41,135 bases of DNA from Thermoproteota archaeon (lineage in GTDB: Archaea > Thermoproteota > Nitrososphaeria_A > Caldarchaeales > Calditenuaceae). Numbering within the stretch: position 1 is the first letter of the stretch; every line of letters starts with the position of its first letter. The position numbers and the translations under genes are program-made. The notes under the pieces are model-generated. The model did not search any database and had not been told where the DNA came from. It was given only the letters and a program-made list of their open reading frames with translations. Positions 1-7,951 of the stretch are shown one piece after another. The DNA is taken from the NCBI GenBank assembly GCA_030550155.1, contig JAUQPZ010000013.1, forward strand, positions 1 to 41,135, written 5' to 3'.

Positions 1-311
1 CCGGCAAAGTCATGCCCACCAAAACTCTTCAACCGATAAACCTCGACACACGCATTCGTCACATTATACCTGTCAGCAAAACCGACACCCGCAGGCATAA
101 CGGGCGTATCGCCTGGTAACGTAGTGTCAGGTGTTCCTTCCCAAGAGTCAGTGACAAGCTTCAGCCAAGCAGAATACTTCGGCTGAGCAACCGACACACC
201 AAGCATCGAGACACCCACAAGAACCGGCGTCAACAACAGCACAGCCAGCAAAGCAGCCTTCGCTACATCCGCAGCACCTAAACTACGATGCCCACGACCA
301 TTATCGGGCAT
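1..311 (-). CDS. Exported or membrane-anchored protein, N-terminal part only
   Basis: Partial gene, read on the minus strand from ATG at 311 and cut by the window edge; it is not in the ORF track. The translation begins MPDNGRGHRSLGAADVAKAA, then a hydrophobic stretch (LLAVLLLTPVLVGVSMLGVSVA) ending in AQP, which looks like a signal peptide or signal anchor. About 60 further residues follow, with no family I recognise (SAWLKLVTDSWEGTPDTTLP and on). The likely start has a TATA-like TCTTTATGG about 40 bases upstream. Codon choice is rich in G and T on the coding strand, like the next two genes. Function unknown; secretion is inferred only from the N-terminus. Confidence 0.6.
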   Translation of the reverse strand, partial: MPDNGRGHRSLGAADVAKAALLAVLLLTPVLVGVSMLGVSVAQPKYSAWLKLVTDSWEGTPDTTLPGDTPVMPAGVGFADRYNVTNACVEVYRLKSFGGHDFA

Positions 312-635
312 TTCCCAATCACGCAGCCCAAACAACCAAAAACCAACCATAAAGACCCAACTATTCTAGGACGATTCCAAACCCTAGAACAAACCAGAAG
401 AGAAGCTCAAAAACCCGAAAAACAACCCTATATAAACCCCCCAAACCCACCACAAACACACCAACAGGCCAAAAACAAAGAGAAGACAAACCCCCCGACA
501 CCCTCAGCCAAAAGCAGATAACCCACATAAACACTCTAAATCATCAACAAACAACCAAAAACCCCAAAAGACACCCTAGAGCCTAAATCAGTTCAGGCTA
601 AAACCACAACCCCCAACTCCAAAGAAAGAACAAGA
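312..635. other. Intergenic stretch with extreme A+C bias on the plus strand
   Basis: No convincing gene in these 324 bases. The plus strand is almost free of G and T: in 421-600 I count about 15 G and 16 T in 180 bases. The 77-aa plus-strand ORF here (288-521) has low-complexity Pro/Asn/Lys/Gln composition that follows from the base bias and overlaps the start of the exported-protein gene, so I do not call it. TATA-like minus-strand sequences occur at 348-355 and 431-441. An imperfect inverted repeat (AGCCT...AGGCT, 582-601) lies downstream of the acylphosphatase stop and might be part of its terminator. Confidence 0.5.
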
Positions 636-1199
636 CTAGCTGAGACCAAGCCTAGCCTTTATCTCAGCAATATCCCTCTCCAACCGCGCCAACCTCTCAT
701 CCAACATAGTCTTCAAATCACTCCTCAAACCCCTCACCTCACCCAAAATCTCACCCGACAACTTCAAAGAAACATCGCGAAAGTCACGAAACTCCTGACG
801 AAACTCTCGAAACTCCTGGCGAAACTCCCGGAACTCCTGACGAAAATCGCGAAACTCCCCCCGATAATCCGTAAAAATAGCCTGCATGGCCCCAAATCCC
901 TCCTGGAGCTCGTCAGCAAGCCTACCATACATGATCTGGAAGGCCTTGAGCCTAGGTCTCGGCCTTACCTCCTCAACCACAATCTCCCTAACAACGGCCG
1001 GGGGCGGTGGAGACCTTATCCTTGAGAGAAAAGAATCAACCAGTCCATCCTCACCTTGGACGAAAACAATAACAGAACCATCCAGCTCATTCCTAACATA
1101 TCCAGCGAGGCCCAGCTCCTGGGCCACCTCAAGCACATGCCTCCTATAACCCACCCTCTGGACGCGACCGAGAACCTTGACAGAGACCGCCCTCAACAC
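636..1199 (-). CDS. acyP: Acylphosphatase domain fused to a Phe-heptad coiled coil
   Basis: Residues 1-85 form an acylphosphatase: GRVQRVGYR carries the catalytic Arg and GLAGYVRNELDGSV the catalytic Asn, so hydrolysis of acyl phosphates is plausible. Ordinary acylphosphatases are about 90-100 residues; this one continues for about 100 more. The extension has four seven-residue units (FRQEFRE type) with Phe at heptad positions a and d, then a charged helix ending ERLARLERDIAEIKARLGLS. It probably oligomerises through this coiled coil. The track starts at GTG 1211; I prefer GTG 1199 because a TATA box (GATATATTTC, 1221-1230) is centred 27 bases upstream and the family normally begins just before RAVSVKVLGRVQ. 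It lies downstream of the metal importer but has its own promoter. Confidence 0.85.
   Translation of the reverse strand: MLRAVSVKVLGRVQRVGYRRHVLEVAQELGLAGYVRNELDGSVIVFVQGEDGLVDSFLSRIRSPPPPAVVREIVVEEVRPRPRLKAFQIMYGRLADELQEGFGAMQAIFTDYRGEFRDFRQEFREFRQEFREFRQEFRDFRDVSLKLSGEILGEVRGLRSDLKTMLDERLARLERDIAEIKARLGLS
778..861 (-). repeat. Four tandem 21-bp units encoding heptads
   Basis: Four 21-bp units (778-798, 799-819, 820-840, 841-861) differ by only a few bases; on the plus strand they read like CGAAACTCCTG(A/G). Each encodes one heptad of the acylphosphatase tail (FR-D/E-FRQE). The in-frame 21-bp period means copy number could change without breaking the reading frame. Confidence 0.85.
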
Positions 1200-1220
1200 C
1201 CACCAACCCACCCTCTACAC

Positions 1221-1230
1221 GAAATATATC
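1221..1230 (-). promoter_or_regulatory. TATA box of the acylphosphatase gene
   Basis: GATATATTTC on the minus strand is centred about 27 bases before GTG 1199, which fits a leaderless transcript and decides the start. Confidence 0.5.
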
Positions 1231-1260
1231 TTTTACCACACGATCGAGAAAAAAGATACG

Positions 1261-2067
1261 CTATACACGCAAACCAGACCTAGACAAGAGAAGAGAGACT
1301 GCAAAAACCGCTATCAGAATAAAGACAGTCGCGGCTCCAGGTGCGATGTCAAGGAGATAGGAAAGGACGACACCGGCGAGAAGAGAAGCCTCACCGAAAA
1401 CGACGGAGAACAAGATGGCCCTACGCATAGAAGAGACCAGAAGACCAACCGCCATCACAGGAACAACAATAAGCGCGGTAACAAGAAGCACGCCCACAAT
1501 CCGAACACTCACAGCCACCGCGAGCCCCGTGACAAGCGCAAACAAAACCTCATACAACGACACATTCACCCCCCTAATCCTCGCCAACTCCTCACTCACA
1601 GTATATAGCAACACCCTACCAAAGTTCCTGACAACAAAGACGAAGGCAAAGACCGCGACCAACAGACCAGCCACAATATCCTCGACCTGCACCGCCAACA
1701 AGCTCCCAAAAAGAACAGACCCCAAACTAACACGAGCACCCCTAGAAATCGCCAAGGAGGCCATCGCGGCGCTGAAAGAGAGAAGAATAGCCAAAACCTG
1801 GTCACCCGAGAGACCCAGCCCCCTCACAAGCCTCAAAGCAGCAAACACACCGACCACTACAGCAACATACGCCGCCAGCACACCAGACACACCAAAAAAC
1901 GCACCCAACGCCAAAGAAGCCAAGACAAAGTGAGAAGACGAGTCACCCAGAAGAGAGAGCTTCTTAGGCACAATAAAACACCCCACAAAGGGAAGGAGGA
2001 AACCCGCCACCAAGGCGGCCAAGAACGCCCTCTGCATGAAGGGCTGAAGAAAAATCTCAGGGAGCAA
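1261..2067 (-). CDS. znuB: Zinc/manganese ABC transporter, membrane permease
   Basis: A 268-residue hydrophobic protein of the ABC-3 family (ZnuB/MntB/TroC). It begins with FMQRAFLAALVAGFLLPFVGCF and continues LSLLGDSSSHFVLASLALG, matching the family's N-terminal pattern (family: G-x-F-V-V-x-R-R-x-x-x-x-G-D-x-x-S-H). About seven to eight membrane helices can be seen. Length is normal. It is the last of three importer genes, four bases after the ATPase stop, starting at TTG 2067. The substrate is a divalent metal such as Zn2+ or Mn2+; the His-rich binding protein upstream favours zinc. It is probably co-transcribed from the palindrome promoter at 3721-3743. Confidence 0.88.
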   Translation of the reverse strand: MLPEIFLQPFMQRAFLAALVAGFLLPFVGCFIVPKKLSLLGDSSSHFVLASLALGAFFGVSGVLAAYVAVVVGVFAALRLVRGLGLSGDQVLAILLSFSAAMASLAISRGARVSLGSVLFGSLLAVQVEDIVAGLLVAVFAFVFVVRNFGRVLLYTVSEELARIRGVNVSLYEVLFALVTGLAVAVSVRIVGVLLVTALIVVPVMAVGLLVSSMRRAILFSVVFGEASLLAGVVLSYLLDIAPGAATVFILIAVFAVSLLLSRSGLRV

Positions 2068-2071
2068 GTCC

Positions 2072-2809
2072 CTAGTGCCCGTGCCTCACGAGATAGACGT
2101 GAAACCCATAGATATTGCAGAGCTGCTCAGAGCCCACCAAGTCACTTATATCGCCATCGAAGAGAGCACCCCTATTAACACAGATAACCCGCGACGCAAC
2201 AGTCGAGAGAGCCGCGATATCATGCGTGGCGATAATCGCTGAAAGCCCCCACTCATCCCGAAGCCTCCCAAGAAGCCCGATCAGCGCAACCACTCCCCCC
2301 TGATCCAGATAAACAGTAGGCTCATCCAACAGCAATAGCTCAGGCCTATTAATTAGGGACGCGGCGAGCAGGATTTTCTGGAAATTACCCCCCGAGAGGC
2401 CGTTAATGCTCTGCCCCAGAATCCTCGAGGGGTTCTCGACCCCCACGAGCTCAAGAGCCTCCTCCGGCTCGAACCCCCTCTCAACGACTTTAGAAGCGTG
2501 CAAGAACTCGCCAACACTGATAGGCATCCTCTCAAAATAAGAGACCGCATTCTGCGGGAGATACCCTATCCTCCACCATTCCTTGAATCGTCTAACATCC
2601 TGGCCGAAGACCCTGACTACTCCCCGTTCAGGCCTAACCAAGCCAACAATGGCCTTGAGGATGGTTGACTTACCTCCACCATTCGGCCCTAAGAGAAAGA
2701 CAACCTCACGCTCGCCAAGACTGAACGAGACATTACTAACCGCATGAACACCCCTCACATAGGAGATGGCGACATCCTCGAACGAGACCACGTTTTTAAC
2801 CGCATTCAA
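2072..2809 (-). CDS. znuC: Zinc/manganese ABC transporter, ATPase subunit
   Basis: A 245-residue ABC ATPase. It shows Walker A (GPNGGGKST), Q-loop (YLPQN), a slightly changed signature (LSGGNFQKI), Walker B (LLLLDEPT) and the switch His (ATHD). Sequence and context match the ZnuC/MntA group that drives metal import through the ABC-3 permease. The ATG start at 2809 overlaps the end of the binding-protein gene by 14 bases and is preceded by GGTGGAGGGG, a good ribosome binding site, so the genes are translationally coupled. Confidence 0.9.
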   Translation of the reverse strand: MNAVKNVVSFEDVAISYVRGVHAVSNVSFSLGEREVVFLLGPNGGGKSTILKAIVGLVRPERGVVRVFGQDVRRFKEWWRIGYLPQNAVSYFERMPISVGEFLHASKVVERGFEPEEALELVGVENPSRILGQSINGLSGGNFQKILLAASLINRPELLLLDEPTVYLDQGGVVALIGLLGRLRDEWGLSAIIATHDIAALSTVASRVICVNRGALFDGDISDLVGSEQLCNIYGFHVYLVRHGH

Positions 2810-3713
2810 ACCCCTCCACCAGCGCCTTGATATTCGAACGCATCAAATAGACATAACCTTTACCCGCCTTAACATCCTCAAGCGTCAAAGACTCGCCAGT
2901 ATAAAGCATCATCACCTCTACCCCATACTCACGGCTCAGAGATGAAATAACAGGAGAGACGACACCATCCTCCGCATAAATAATACACAGCCCCTTTATA
3001 ACCTCAATCACTTCGCCGAGATGCTGAGGAGTAGGTTCCTCTTCCTCAGGACCAAGCACGGCGATAACTCTCAGACCATAGGCCTCCGCAAAATACCTAA
3101 AAGCGTTATGCTGCGCGACAAATAGCCTCCCACGGTAAGGCTTTAACTCCCCTAATGCCTCACTATGAAGAGCCTCAAGCTCATTGATAAGCGAGGCTGA
3201 GTTCTCCCTTATCTTTGAGGCCAAATCCGGAAACTTCTGGGATAGCTTCTCGGCCACATCCTTGACGACGATCTGTACATTCAAGGGATTGAGCCAGAAG
3301 TGCACGTCAAATGATCCATGGCCCTCATGGCCCCCATGTTCGTCGTTAATCGGAAGCAGCTTAACATTCTTAGCAGCCTCAAAATGCTCTACGCCCGTTG
3401 CCTCCGCAAGACTTACAGCCCACTCATCAAGCCCCTCCACGGTCCAGATAAGCAACCTCGCCCTAGATACTGCCTTCACGGTCTCTGGGGTAGGCTCCCA
3501 ATCATGAATCTCAACACCGGGCGGAAGAGCCTGAACTACTTCAATCTCGCCCCCTCCCAACCGGTACACAATCTCGGCAAGCAGCCCCCACGTGACCGCC
3601 ACAACTCTCTCGCCCCGCTGCTGAGGGGCTAATGTAAGAAAGAAGACTGCAACTAGAGCAGATATAATGACTGCGCTCACGACCATAGATACAATTACAC
3701 GCCTTGAGACCAT
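2796..3713 (-). CDS. znuA: Zinc/manganese-binding lipoprotein-like or anchored solute-binding protein
   Basis: Cluster 9 (ZnuA/TroA) metal-binding protein. Visible ligand positions are His in VEIHDWEPTPE, His in FDVHFWLNP and His in FVAQHNAF, with an acidic residue in IYAEDGVV. The flexible His-rich loop typical of zinc-specific members is present (DEHGGHEGHG). The N-terminus is a signal anchor (VIVSMVVSAVIISALVAVFFL). The track starts at 3749, but there a perfect 23-bp palindrome would be coding; from ATG 3713 the palindrome and its TATA-like core sit about 27 bases upstream, as for other leaderless genes here. Resulting length is 305 residues, usual for the family. Zinc over manganese is inferred from the His loop. 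Confidence 0.88.
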   Translation of the reverse strand: MVSRRVIVSMVVSAVIISALVAVFFLTLAPQQRGERVVAVTWGLLAEIVYRLGGGEIEVVQALPPGVEIHDWEPTPETVKAVSRARLLIWTVEGLDEWAVSLAEATGVEHFEAAKNVKLLPINDEHGGHEGHGSFDVHFWLNPLNVQIVVKDVAEKLSQKFPDLASKIRENSASLINELEALHSEALGELKPYRGRLFVAQHNAFRYFAEAYGLRVIAVLGPEEEEPTPQHLGEVIEVIKGLCIIYAEDGVVSPVISSLSREYGVEVMMLYTGESLTLEDVKAGKGYVYLMRSNIKALVEGFECG

Positions 3714-3720
3714 CGCAGGA

Positions 3721-3743
3721 AAATTTAGGCTGAGCCTAAATTT
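3721..3743. promoter_or_regulatory. Perfect 23-bp palindrome over the znuA promoter
   Basis: Arms AAATTTAGGCT and AGCCTAAATTT are exact inverted repeats around one base. The outer part (TTAAATTTA on the minus strand) also serves as a TATA-like element about 27 bases before ATG 3713. TTTAGGCT-n-AGCCTAAA resembles operators of DtxR/MntR-type metal-dependent repressors (TTAGG...CCTAA). Placement over the TATA box would give simple repression of the importer when metal is plentiful. The repressor is not in this window. Confidence 0.7.
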
Positions 3744-3996
3744 AAGCATTCATTTACACCGCAGGCAAATCACCCTTCGGATAACGAATATCAGCCGAGA
3801 AAACTAATATAGTCGCCGAGTAAGGTGAGAAGTGAGATATGCCATCCCACGGCTCAATAACCAAGGCGGGTAAGGTGAGGAGCCAAACACCTAAGATTGA
3901 GCCTAAGCCACGCAGATCACCGAACCCACGAGAGAGAAACAGGAACAACTACGTGAAAAGGGTGCTGAACGCCGCTCCTGAACAGAGAGAGTAAGG
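3744..3996. other. Divergent intergenic region with a short direct repeat
   Basis: No convincing gene. A 64-aa minus-strand ORF (3754-3948) starts with TTG and has no recognisable family. The 13-base sequence GTAAGGTGAGRAG occurs twice (3820-3832 and 3870-3882), exactly 50 bases apart. A TATA-like ACTAATATAG at 3803-3812 could start a long leader for the epimerase gene on the plus strand. Confidence 0.4.
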
Positions 3997-4950
3997 ATGG
4001 ATGAGCCAATACTCTTAACCGGCGGCGCTGGTTTCATCGGCAGCCATTTACTTGACCGCCTAGTTGAGCGGGGTGTAGAGGTCGTAGTCCTCGATAACTT
4101 TTCGTCCGCGAGTTATGAAAACATCTCGCAACATCTCGGCAGTCCCCGCGTTAAGCTTGTTCGGGGAGATATAAGGGACAAAGAGACAGTTGAGAGATCA
4201 GCCATGGGGTGTAAGTCAGTTATTCATCTTGCTGCGAATCCGGAGGTTAGGATGGGTGACCCGGAAGAGCACATGGAGCACAACATCAGGGGGACTTTAA
4301 ACGTGCTTGAGGCTGGGAGAAAGATTGACGCTTCAATTGTGGCCTTCGCCTCCTCCTCCACAGTCTACGGTGAAGCCACCATACTACCGACTCCAGAGGA
4401 CTACTCGCCCATGAAGCCAATCTCCACCTACGGCGCATCCAAGCTAGCCTGCGAAGCCCTATTATCAGCCTACACCCACACATACAGCATCCCCGCGGTA
4501 GCCCTCAGATACGCCAACGTCGTCGGTCCCCGCGCAAGGCGTGGAGTGGTGTACGACTTCGTGAGAAAGCTCCTCGCAAACCCCCACACGCTCGAGATAC
4601 TCGGAGACGGAACTCAGAAGAAATCCTACATATGGGTCGAGGACGCGGTCGAAGCGACACTAGCTGCTGCCGAGAATGCAGGTAAAACTTTCGAAGCCTA
4701 TAACGTGGGCAGCGTCGACGCTATAACTGTCAGAGAGGTAGCAGATACCGTCTGTCAGGCTTTAGGGCTAGCAGGGGTTGAATACTCGTTTCTCGGTGGG
4801 CCTGGAGGGCGTGGGTGGCCTGGTGATGTGAAGTTCATGCACTTAGACATTAGGAAGCTTATGTCGCTGAATTGGAGGCCCAAGTATGCAAGCCGAGAAG
4901 CGGTGGCTAACGCGGCTAAGGCTCTGCAAAACGAGCTCGTAAAAGGCTAG
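3997..4950 (+). CDS. NAD-dependent nucleotide-sugar epimerase/dehydratase
   Basis: Extended short-chain dehydrogenase of 317 residues. The N-terminal GGAGFIGSHLLDRL binds the NAD dinucleotide, VVLDNFSS follows at the second strand, SSSTVYG contains the catalytic Ser/Thr, and STYGASKLACE the catalytic Tyr-xxx-Lys pair. ALRYANVVGPRARRGVVYDF is the usual substrate-binding segment. Closest in style to UDP-glucose 4-epimerase (GalE-like), but the family also includes dehydratases and other epimerases, so substrate is open. It likely feeds sugar nucleotides to glycosyltransferases such as the one at 6.4 kb. Start ATG 3997 follows GAGAGTAAGG. Confidence 0.85.
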   Translation: MDEPILLTGGAGFIGSHLLDRLVERGVEVVVLDNFSSASYENISQHLGSPRVKLVRGDIRDKETVERSAMGCKSVIHLAANPEVRMGDPEEHMEHNIRGTLNVLEAGRKIDASIVAFASSSTVYGEATILPTPEDYSPMKPISTYGASKLACEALLSAYTHTYSIPAVALRYANVVGPRARRGVVYDFVRKLLANPHTLEILGDGTQKKSYIWVEDAVEATLAAAENAGKTFEAYNVGSVDAITVREVADTVCQALGLAGVEYSFLGGPGGRGWPGDVKFMHLDIRKLMSLNWRPKYASREAVANAAKALQNELVKG

Positions 4951-4983
4951 CTCATACTAAGACCCGCTGGACAACGTGGTAGC

Positions 4984-5331
4984 CTACTTCTCTTGGGGCT
5001 TGGACTCGGCTGCCTCCTGAGAGAGCTCCTTTTCAATCTCTTCGAGGGGCTTGGGAGGAGGGGTGGTGGCAAGAGTATATCCTATCCAAGCCAGGACTCC
5101 AAGAATTAGTGCCACGCCTGCGAAGGCGGTTAGCTGCAGGACGAGCAGAGACCAGTTACTGAAGAGGACAAGCCAGCCATAGAGAATTATACCTACTATG
5201 CTTGCAACGAGTATTAATGCGCCGAGCTGTTGGTCTCGGGGCAAACCGCAGATATCGAGATTTGCCACGATATAAGTATTAAGCGTCCCGGCCGCCGCGA
5301 ATAAAGCATGGAAGCAGAATTTAGGGATCAT
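4984..5331 (-). CDS. Small membrane protein, unknown
   Basis: 115 residues with about three hydrophobic segments (near residues 5-22, 36-58 and 62-88), then a cytoplasmic-looking tail rich in Pro, Glu and Lys (TPPPKPLEEIEKELSQEAAE). I recognise no family. It converges on the epimerase gene with a 33-base gap. A TATA-like TTATAATACC (about 5363-5373, minus strand) lies some 37 bases before ATG 5331. It looks like a real gene because of its consistent membrane topology and promoter. Confidence 0.55.
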   Translation of the reverse strand: MIPKFCFHALFAAAGTLNTYIVANLDICGLPRDQQLGALILVASIVGIILYGWLVLFSNWSLLVLQLTAFAGVALILGVLAWIGYTLATTPPPKPLEEIEKELSQEAAESKPQEK

Positions 5332-5453
5332 GTCCTCTTTCCCAACGAGGTTTGAACGATGCTGGTATTATAACAACAATCTAGCTGGTAAATACATAAA
5401 TCACCATCAGGATACTTCGTGATAGAGCGTAGGCTGGGAGGAGAATTAGGGTA

Positions 5454-6425
5454 ATGGCTAAGAGAGCATCGTCCGAGGCTCAGGAATCTGTACATGTGGA
5501 GGATATAGTCTTGCTTCTTCTGAAGGAGAGGGTGGAGCAGGACCTTGTGCCCACCATCGTGCCGGGGAGCGGCGTATACTACGTTGTCGCCGGGTTCCAT
5601 ATACCTGCCGAGAGGCTGCTGCGAGGGTCTCAGAAGGGATTTTTCGAGGTGAAGAGACACCTCTCCTTCCCCTCATGCGGAACATGCAGATCAACTTCTC
5701 TGATACTTGAGATATTGTGTCCGAGCTGTAAGACGTCAGATCTTACGCGCATAGATCTGGTTGTGCATTACGAGTGCGGGTATATGGGGAGTGTGGAGGA
5801 GTTCTCGACTAAGAGCTACGGAGTCGTGGAGAGGTGTCCTAAGTGTGGGAAGACTTTGAAGAGGGTTGGGATAGACTATGGTAGGCCAGGGGTAGGCTTC
5901 CGCTGCCAGAACTGCAGGGAGATATTCCAGTATCCCCTCGTAAATGTGAGGTGTGATGGAAACCATCAGACAACACTGGATAAAGTTAACCTTGAGAGAT
6001 ACCCGGTGCTCTCTCTGAGCAGAGAGTCGTGGAGGGTCAGCAGATTCGTAGATATGCTACAGATAATAGAGAATGAGCTGAGAAAGAGCTTAGACCTCGA
6101 CGTTAGCATTCTCGAAATGGTCAGGGGGAGAAGCGGCGTGCCACACCTCATCCACATGTTGATTCGGAGTTCAGATAAAGATGTGGCTTTGATGGTGCTG
6201 GACGAGCAGACAGAGTTAACCGAAGCGATGAATGTTGTATCTAAAAATATTGACCTCGGAATCCACTTCATAGTCCTCATGGATGAGAGAAAAGCAGAGG
6301 AACTTAGCAGGCTGCTTAACCCTCAATACTTCACAGTGATACCTGTGAATTTCCAGAACGTTGACGAGATAAGATACAAGCTGGTTGAGTCGGTGTATTC
6401 GATTGTCGCGGCGAGAGGGGTTTAA
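5454..6425 (+). CDS. Thaumarchaeal output domain (TOD1)-like zinc-ribbon protein
   Basis: 323 residues. The middle part holds repeated Cys pairs: CGTC and CPSC (about 75-93), then YECGYMG, CPKCGKTL and FRCQNCREIF (about 107-160), consistent with two zinc ribbons. This arrangement matches what I recall of TOD1 proteins found in Thaumarchaeota and relatives; family assignment is by recall. The C-terminal third alternates hydrophobic strands and helices (DVALMVLDEQ, GIHFIVLMDE, YFTVIPVNF), like a receiver-type alpha/beta domain without obvious catalytic residues. ATG 5454 follows GGGAGGAG. Its end overlaps the glycosyltransferase start, suggesting a joint role in surface polysaccharide synthesis or its control. 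Confidence 0.7.
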   Translation: MAKRASSEAQESVHVEDIVLLLLKERVEQDLVPTIVPGSGVYYVVAGFHIPAERLLRGSQKGFFEVKRHLSFPSCGTCRSTSLILEILCPSCKTSDLTRIDLVVHYECGYMGSVEEFSTKSYGVVERCPKCGKTLKRVGIDYGRPGVGFRCQNCREIFQYPLVNVRCDGNHQTTLDKVNLERYPVLSLSRESWRVSRFVDMLQIIENELRKSLDLDVSILEMVRGRSGVPHLIHMLIRSSDKDVALMVLDEQTELTEAMNVVSKNIDLGIHFIVLMDERKAEELSRLLNPQYFTVIPVNFQNVDEIRYKLVESVYSIVAARGV

Positions 6426-7914
6426 AAAGCGTGTCGTCATTGCCACCACCTTCATAGCTATTGTTCTGTTTTTCCTTTTCGCGTTTACAAGGCCCTCCCT
6501 CCTTGTCCTCGCATACTCTATAACGATATTCTATATCCTATGGGGCGGATACCATATACTGATAACTATTAGAGGTGTTGGACCGGTCTTCACACCTACA
6601 GGTCCTCCAAACAGGTTTCCAAAAGTATCCCTCATAATTCCAGCAATGAACGAGCCGATACTACCCCGCACAATAGAGGTTGTGATGGGTTACATATCTT
6701 ATCCACAGTCGCTGAAGGAGGTTCTCGTAGTTACCGACGACCCGTTAGGAGAGCGCATATCGTCGTTCACGCAGCAGAAGTATCCAAGCAATGTGCGTGC
6801 ACTAGCTAGGAGGGCTTTCTTCCCTACCAAGCCCAGTGCCTTAAACGACGCTTTACCACTCTGTTCAGGCGAGATAGTCGGAATAGTTGATGTAGAGGAC
6901 ATCCCAGATTCGGATGTTCTACAAAAGGCAGTTGCGGCGCTGGTTAACCACAGGTATGACGCGGTCCAAGCGATACTCAGAATAGTCAACGAGGAGGATT
7001 CATGGATAACAAAGGTGTTCGCATATGAGTATGCCGGATGGTTTAGGGTGTGGTTGAACGGGAGGGCGCGGTTGGGCCTATACACTCCGCTGGGAGGCAC
7101 TGGTAATTATTTCTGGAAGTCAAGCGCAGTGCAGGTGGGTTGTTGGGACTCTCTAAATGTCGCGGAGGACGCGGAGCTCGCAGTCCGCATGACCCTCGCA
7201 AAGATGAGGATCGGGGTGATCGATGCCAGGCACTGGGAGGAAGCCCCGGCATTCTTTAAGAAATGGCTGAGACAGAGGACTAGATGGTATAGGGGGTGGC
7301 TTCAGAGCCTTTGGAAATACCTCCCACTACTGCCTAGGCTGGGGGTTGTGAAAAGGATAGGGGTACTACGGTTTTTCTCGATACTGATTATGCTCTGCTC
7401 ACCGCTTGTCGTTTTGCTTAACTGGGTAAGCTTCGCCCTGACAGGCCTCTGGGTCCTCGAGTTCTACGGGATGACGCCGCCGCTTCTAAGCGGAGTTTTC
7501 CCCACATGGGCGATACTGCCAGTATTCTTAAACATCATATTCATATCGACGTGGCTGATCGGCGGCAGACTTGAAAAAGTCCGAACACCGTGGTGGAAAG
7601 TTATTCTTCCAATGCTGGTCTACTCCTACTTGATGATGCCACTTGCGAGCCTTAGGGCGCTTTATCAGGAGATAGCCAAGCCTGTGGGGTGGGAGAAGAC
7701 TGAGCATCCGGGCCGAGGTGTTGTCGGATTCGTAACTGAGTCTAAGACCAAAGTATCGGTTGCCGAAAAAACGGAGGGCGAGGAGACTCGCGCGGTTGTG
7801 AGGGCTGAGGGAATATCGGAGCTCAAGGCAATGATTATATGGATAATAGTCCTCCTCCTCGACCTAGCGCTGATAAGTATCCTGCTAGCTTTCCCATCTC
7901 TCAAGGTTTTCTAA
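6403..7914 (+). CDS. Membrane glycosyltransferase family 2, cellulose-synthase-like
   Basis: About 500 residues. Two N-terminal helices precede a GT-A domain with the processive family-2 signature: VTDD, VDVED (DxD metal site), AEDAELA (catalytic base) and QRTRWYRGW (QxxRW). Three or more helices follow, then a polar linker and a last C-terminal helix (IIWIIVLLLDLALISILLAF). It probably polymerises or transfers sugars at the membrane while the product is extruded. The product is not predictable. The track starts at TTG 6385; TTG 6403 has GGTG seven bases upstream and is preferred. Overlap with the upstream TOD1-like gene (23 bases) implies coupled translation. Confidence 0.85.
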   Translation: MSRREGFKKRVVIATTFIAIVLFFLFAFTRPSLLVLAYSITIFYILWGGYHILITIRGVGPVFTPTGPPNRFPKVSLIIPAMNEPILPRTIEVVMGYISYPQSLKEVLVVTDDPLGERISSFTQQKYPSNVRALARRAFFPTKPSALNDALPLCSGEIVGIVDVEDIPDSDVLQKAVAALVNHRYDAVQAILRIVNEEDSWITKVFAYEYAGWFRVWLNGRARLGLYTPLGGTGNYFWKSSAVQVGCWDSLNVAEDAELAVRMTLAKMRIGVIDARHWEEAPAFFKKWLRQRTRWYRGWLQSLWKYLPLLPRLGVVKRIGVLRFFSILIMLCSPLVVLLNWVSFALTGLWVLEFYGMTPPLLSGVFPTWAILPVFLNIIFISTWLIGGRLEKVRTPWWKVILPMLVYSYLMMPLASLRALYQEIAKPVGWEKTEHPGRGVVGFVTESKTKVSVAEKTEGEETRAVVRAEGISELKAMIIWIIVLLLDLALISILLAFPSLKVF

Positions 7915-7919
7915 GCCAA

Positions 7920-7926
7920 GTTTATT
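7920..7926 (+). promoter_or_regulatory. TATA box of the DUF998 gene
   Basis: GTTTATT just after the glycosyltransferase stop is centred about 28 bases before GTG 7952, indicating an independent leaderless promoter. Confidence 0.45.
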
Positions 7927-7951
7927 GGTCTCCAGTACGCGTCATATACAT

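Noticed and set aside
288-521. 77-aa plus-strand ORF rich in Pro, Asn, Lys and Gln
   Set aside because: Arises from the A+C-rich strand, low complexity, no family, overlaps the exported protein start.
1415-1933. 172-aa plus-strand ORF
   Set aside because: Antisense shadow of znuB.
3754-3948. 64-aa minus-strand ORF
   Set aside because: TTG start, no recognisable family, lies in the leader region of the divergent genes.
5328-5660. 110-aa minus-strand ORF
   Set aside because: Antisense to the TOD1-like gene start, no family.
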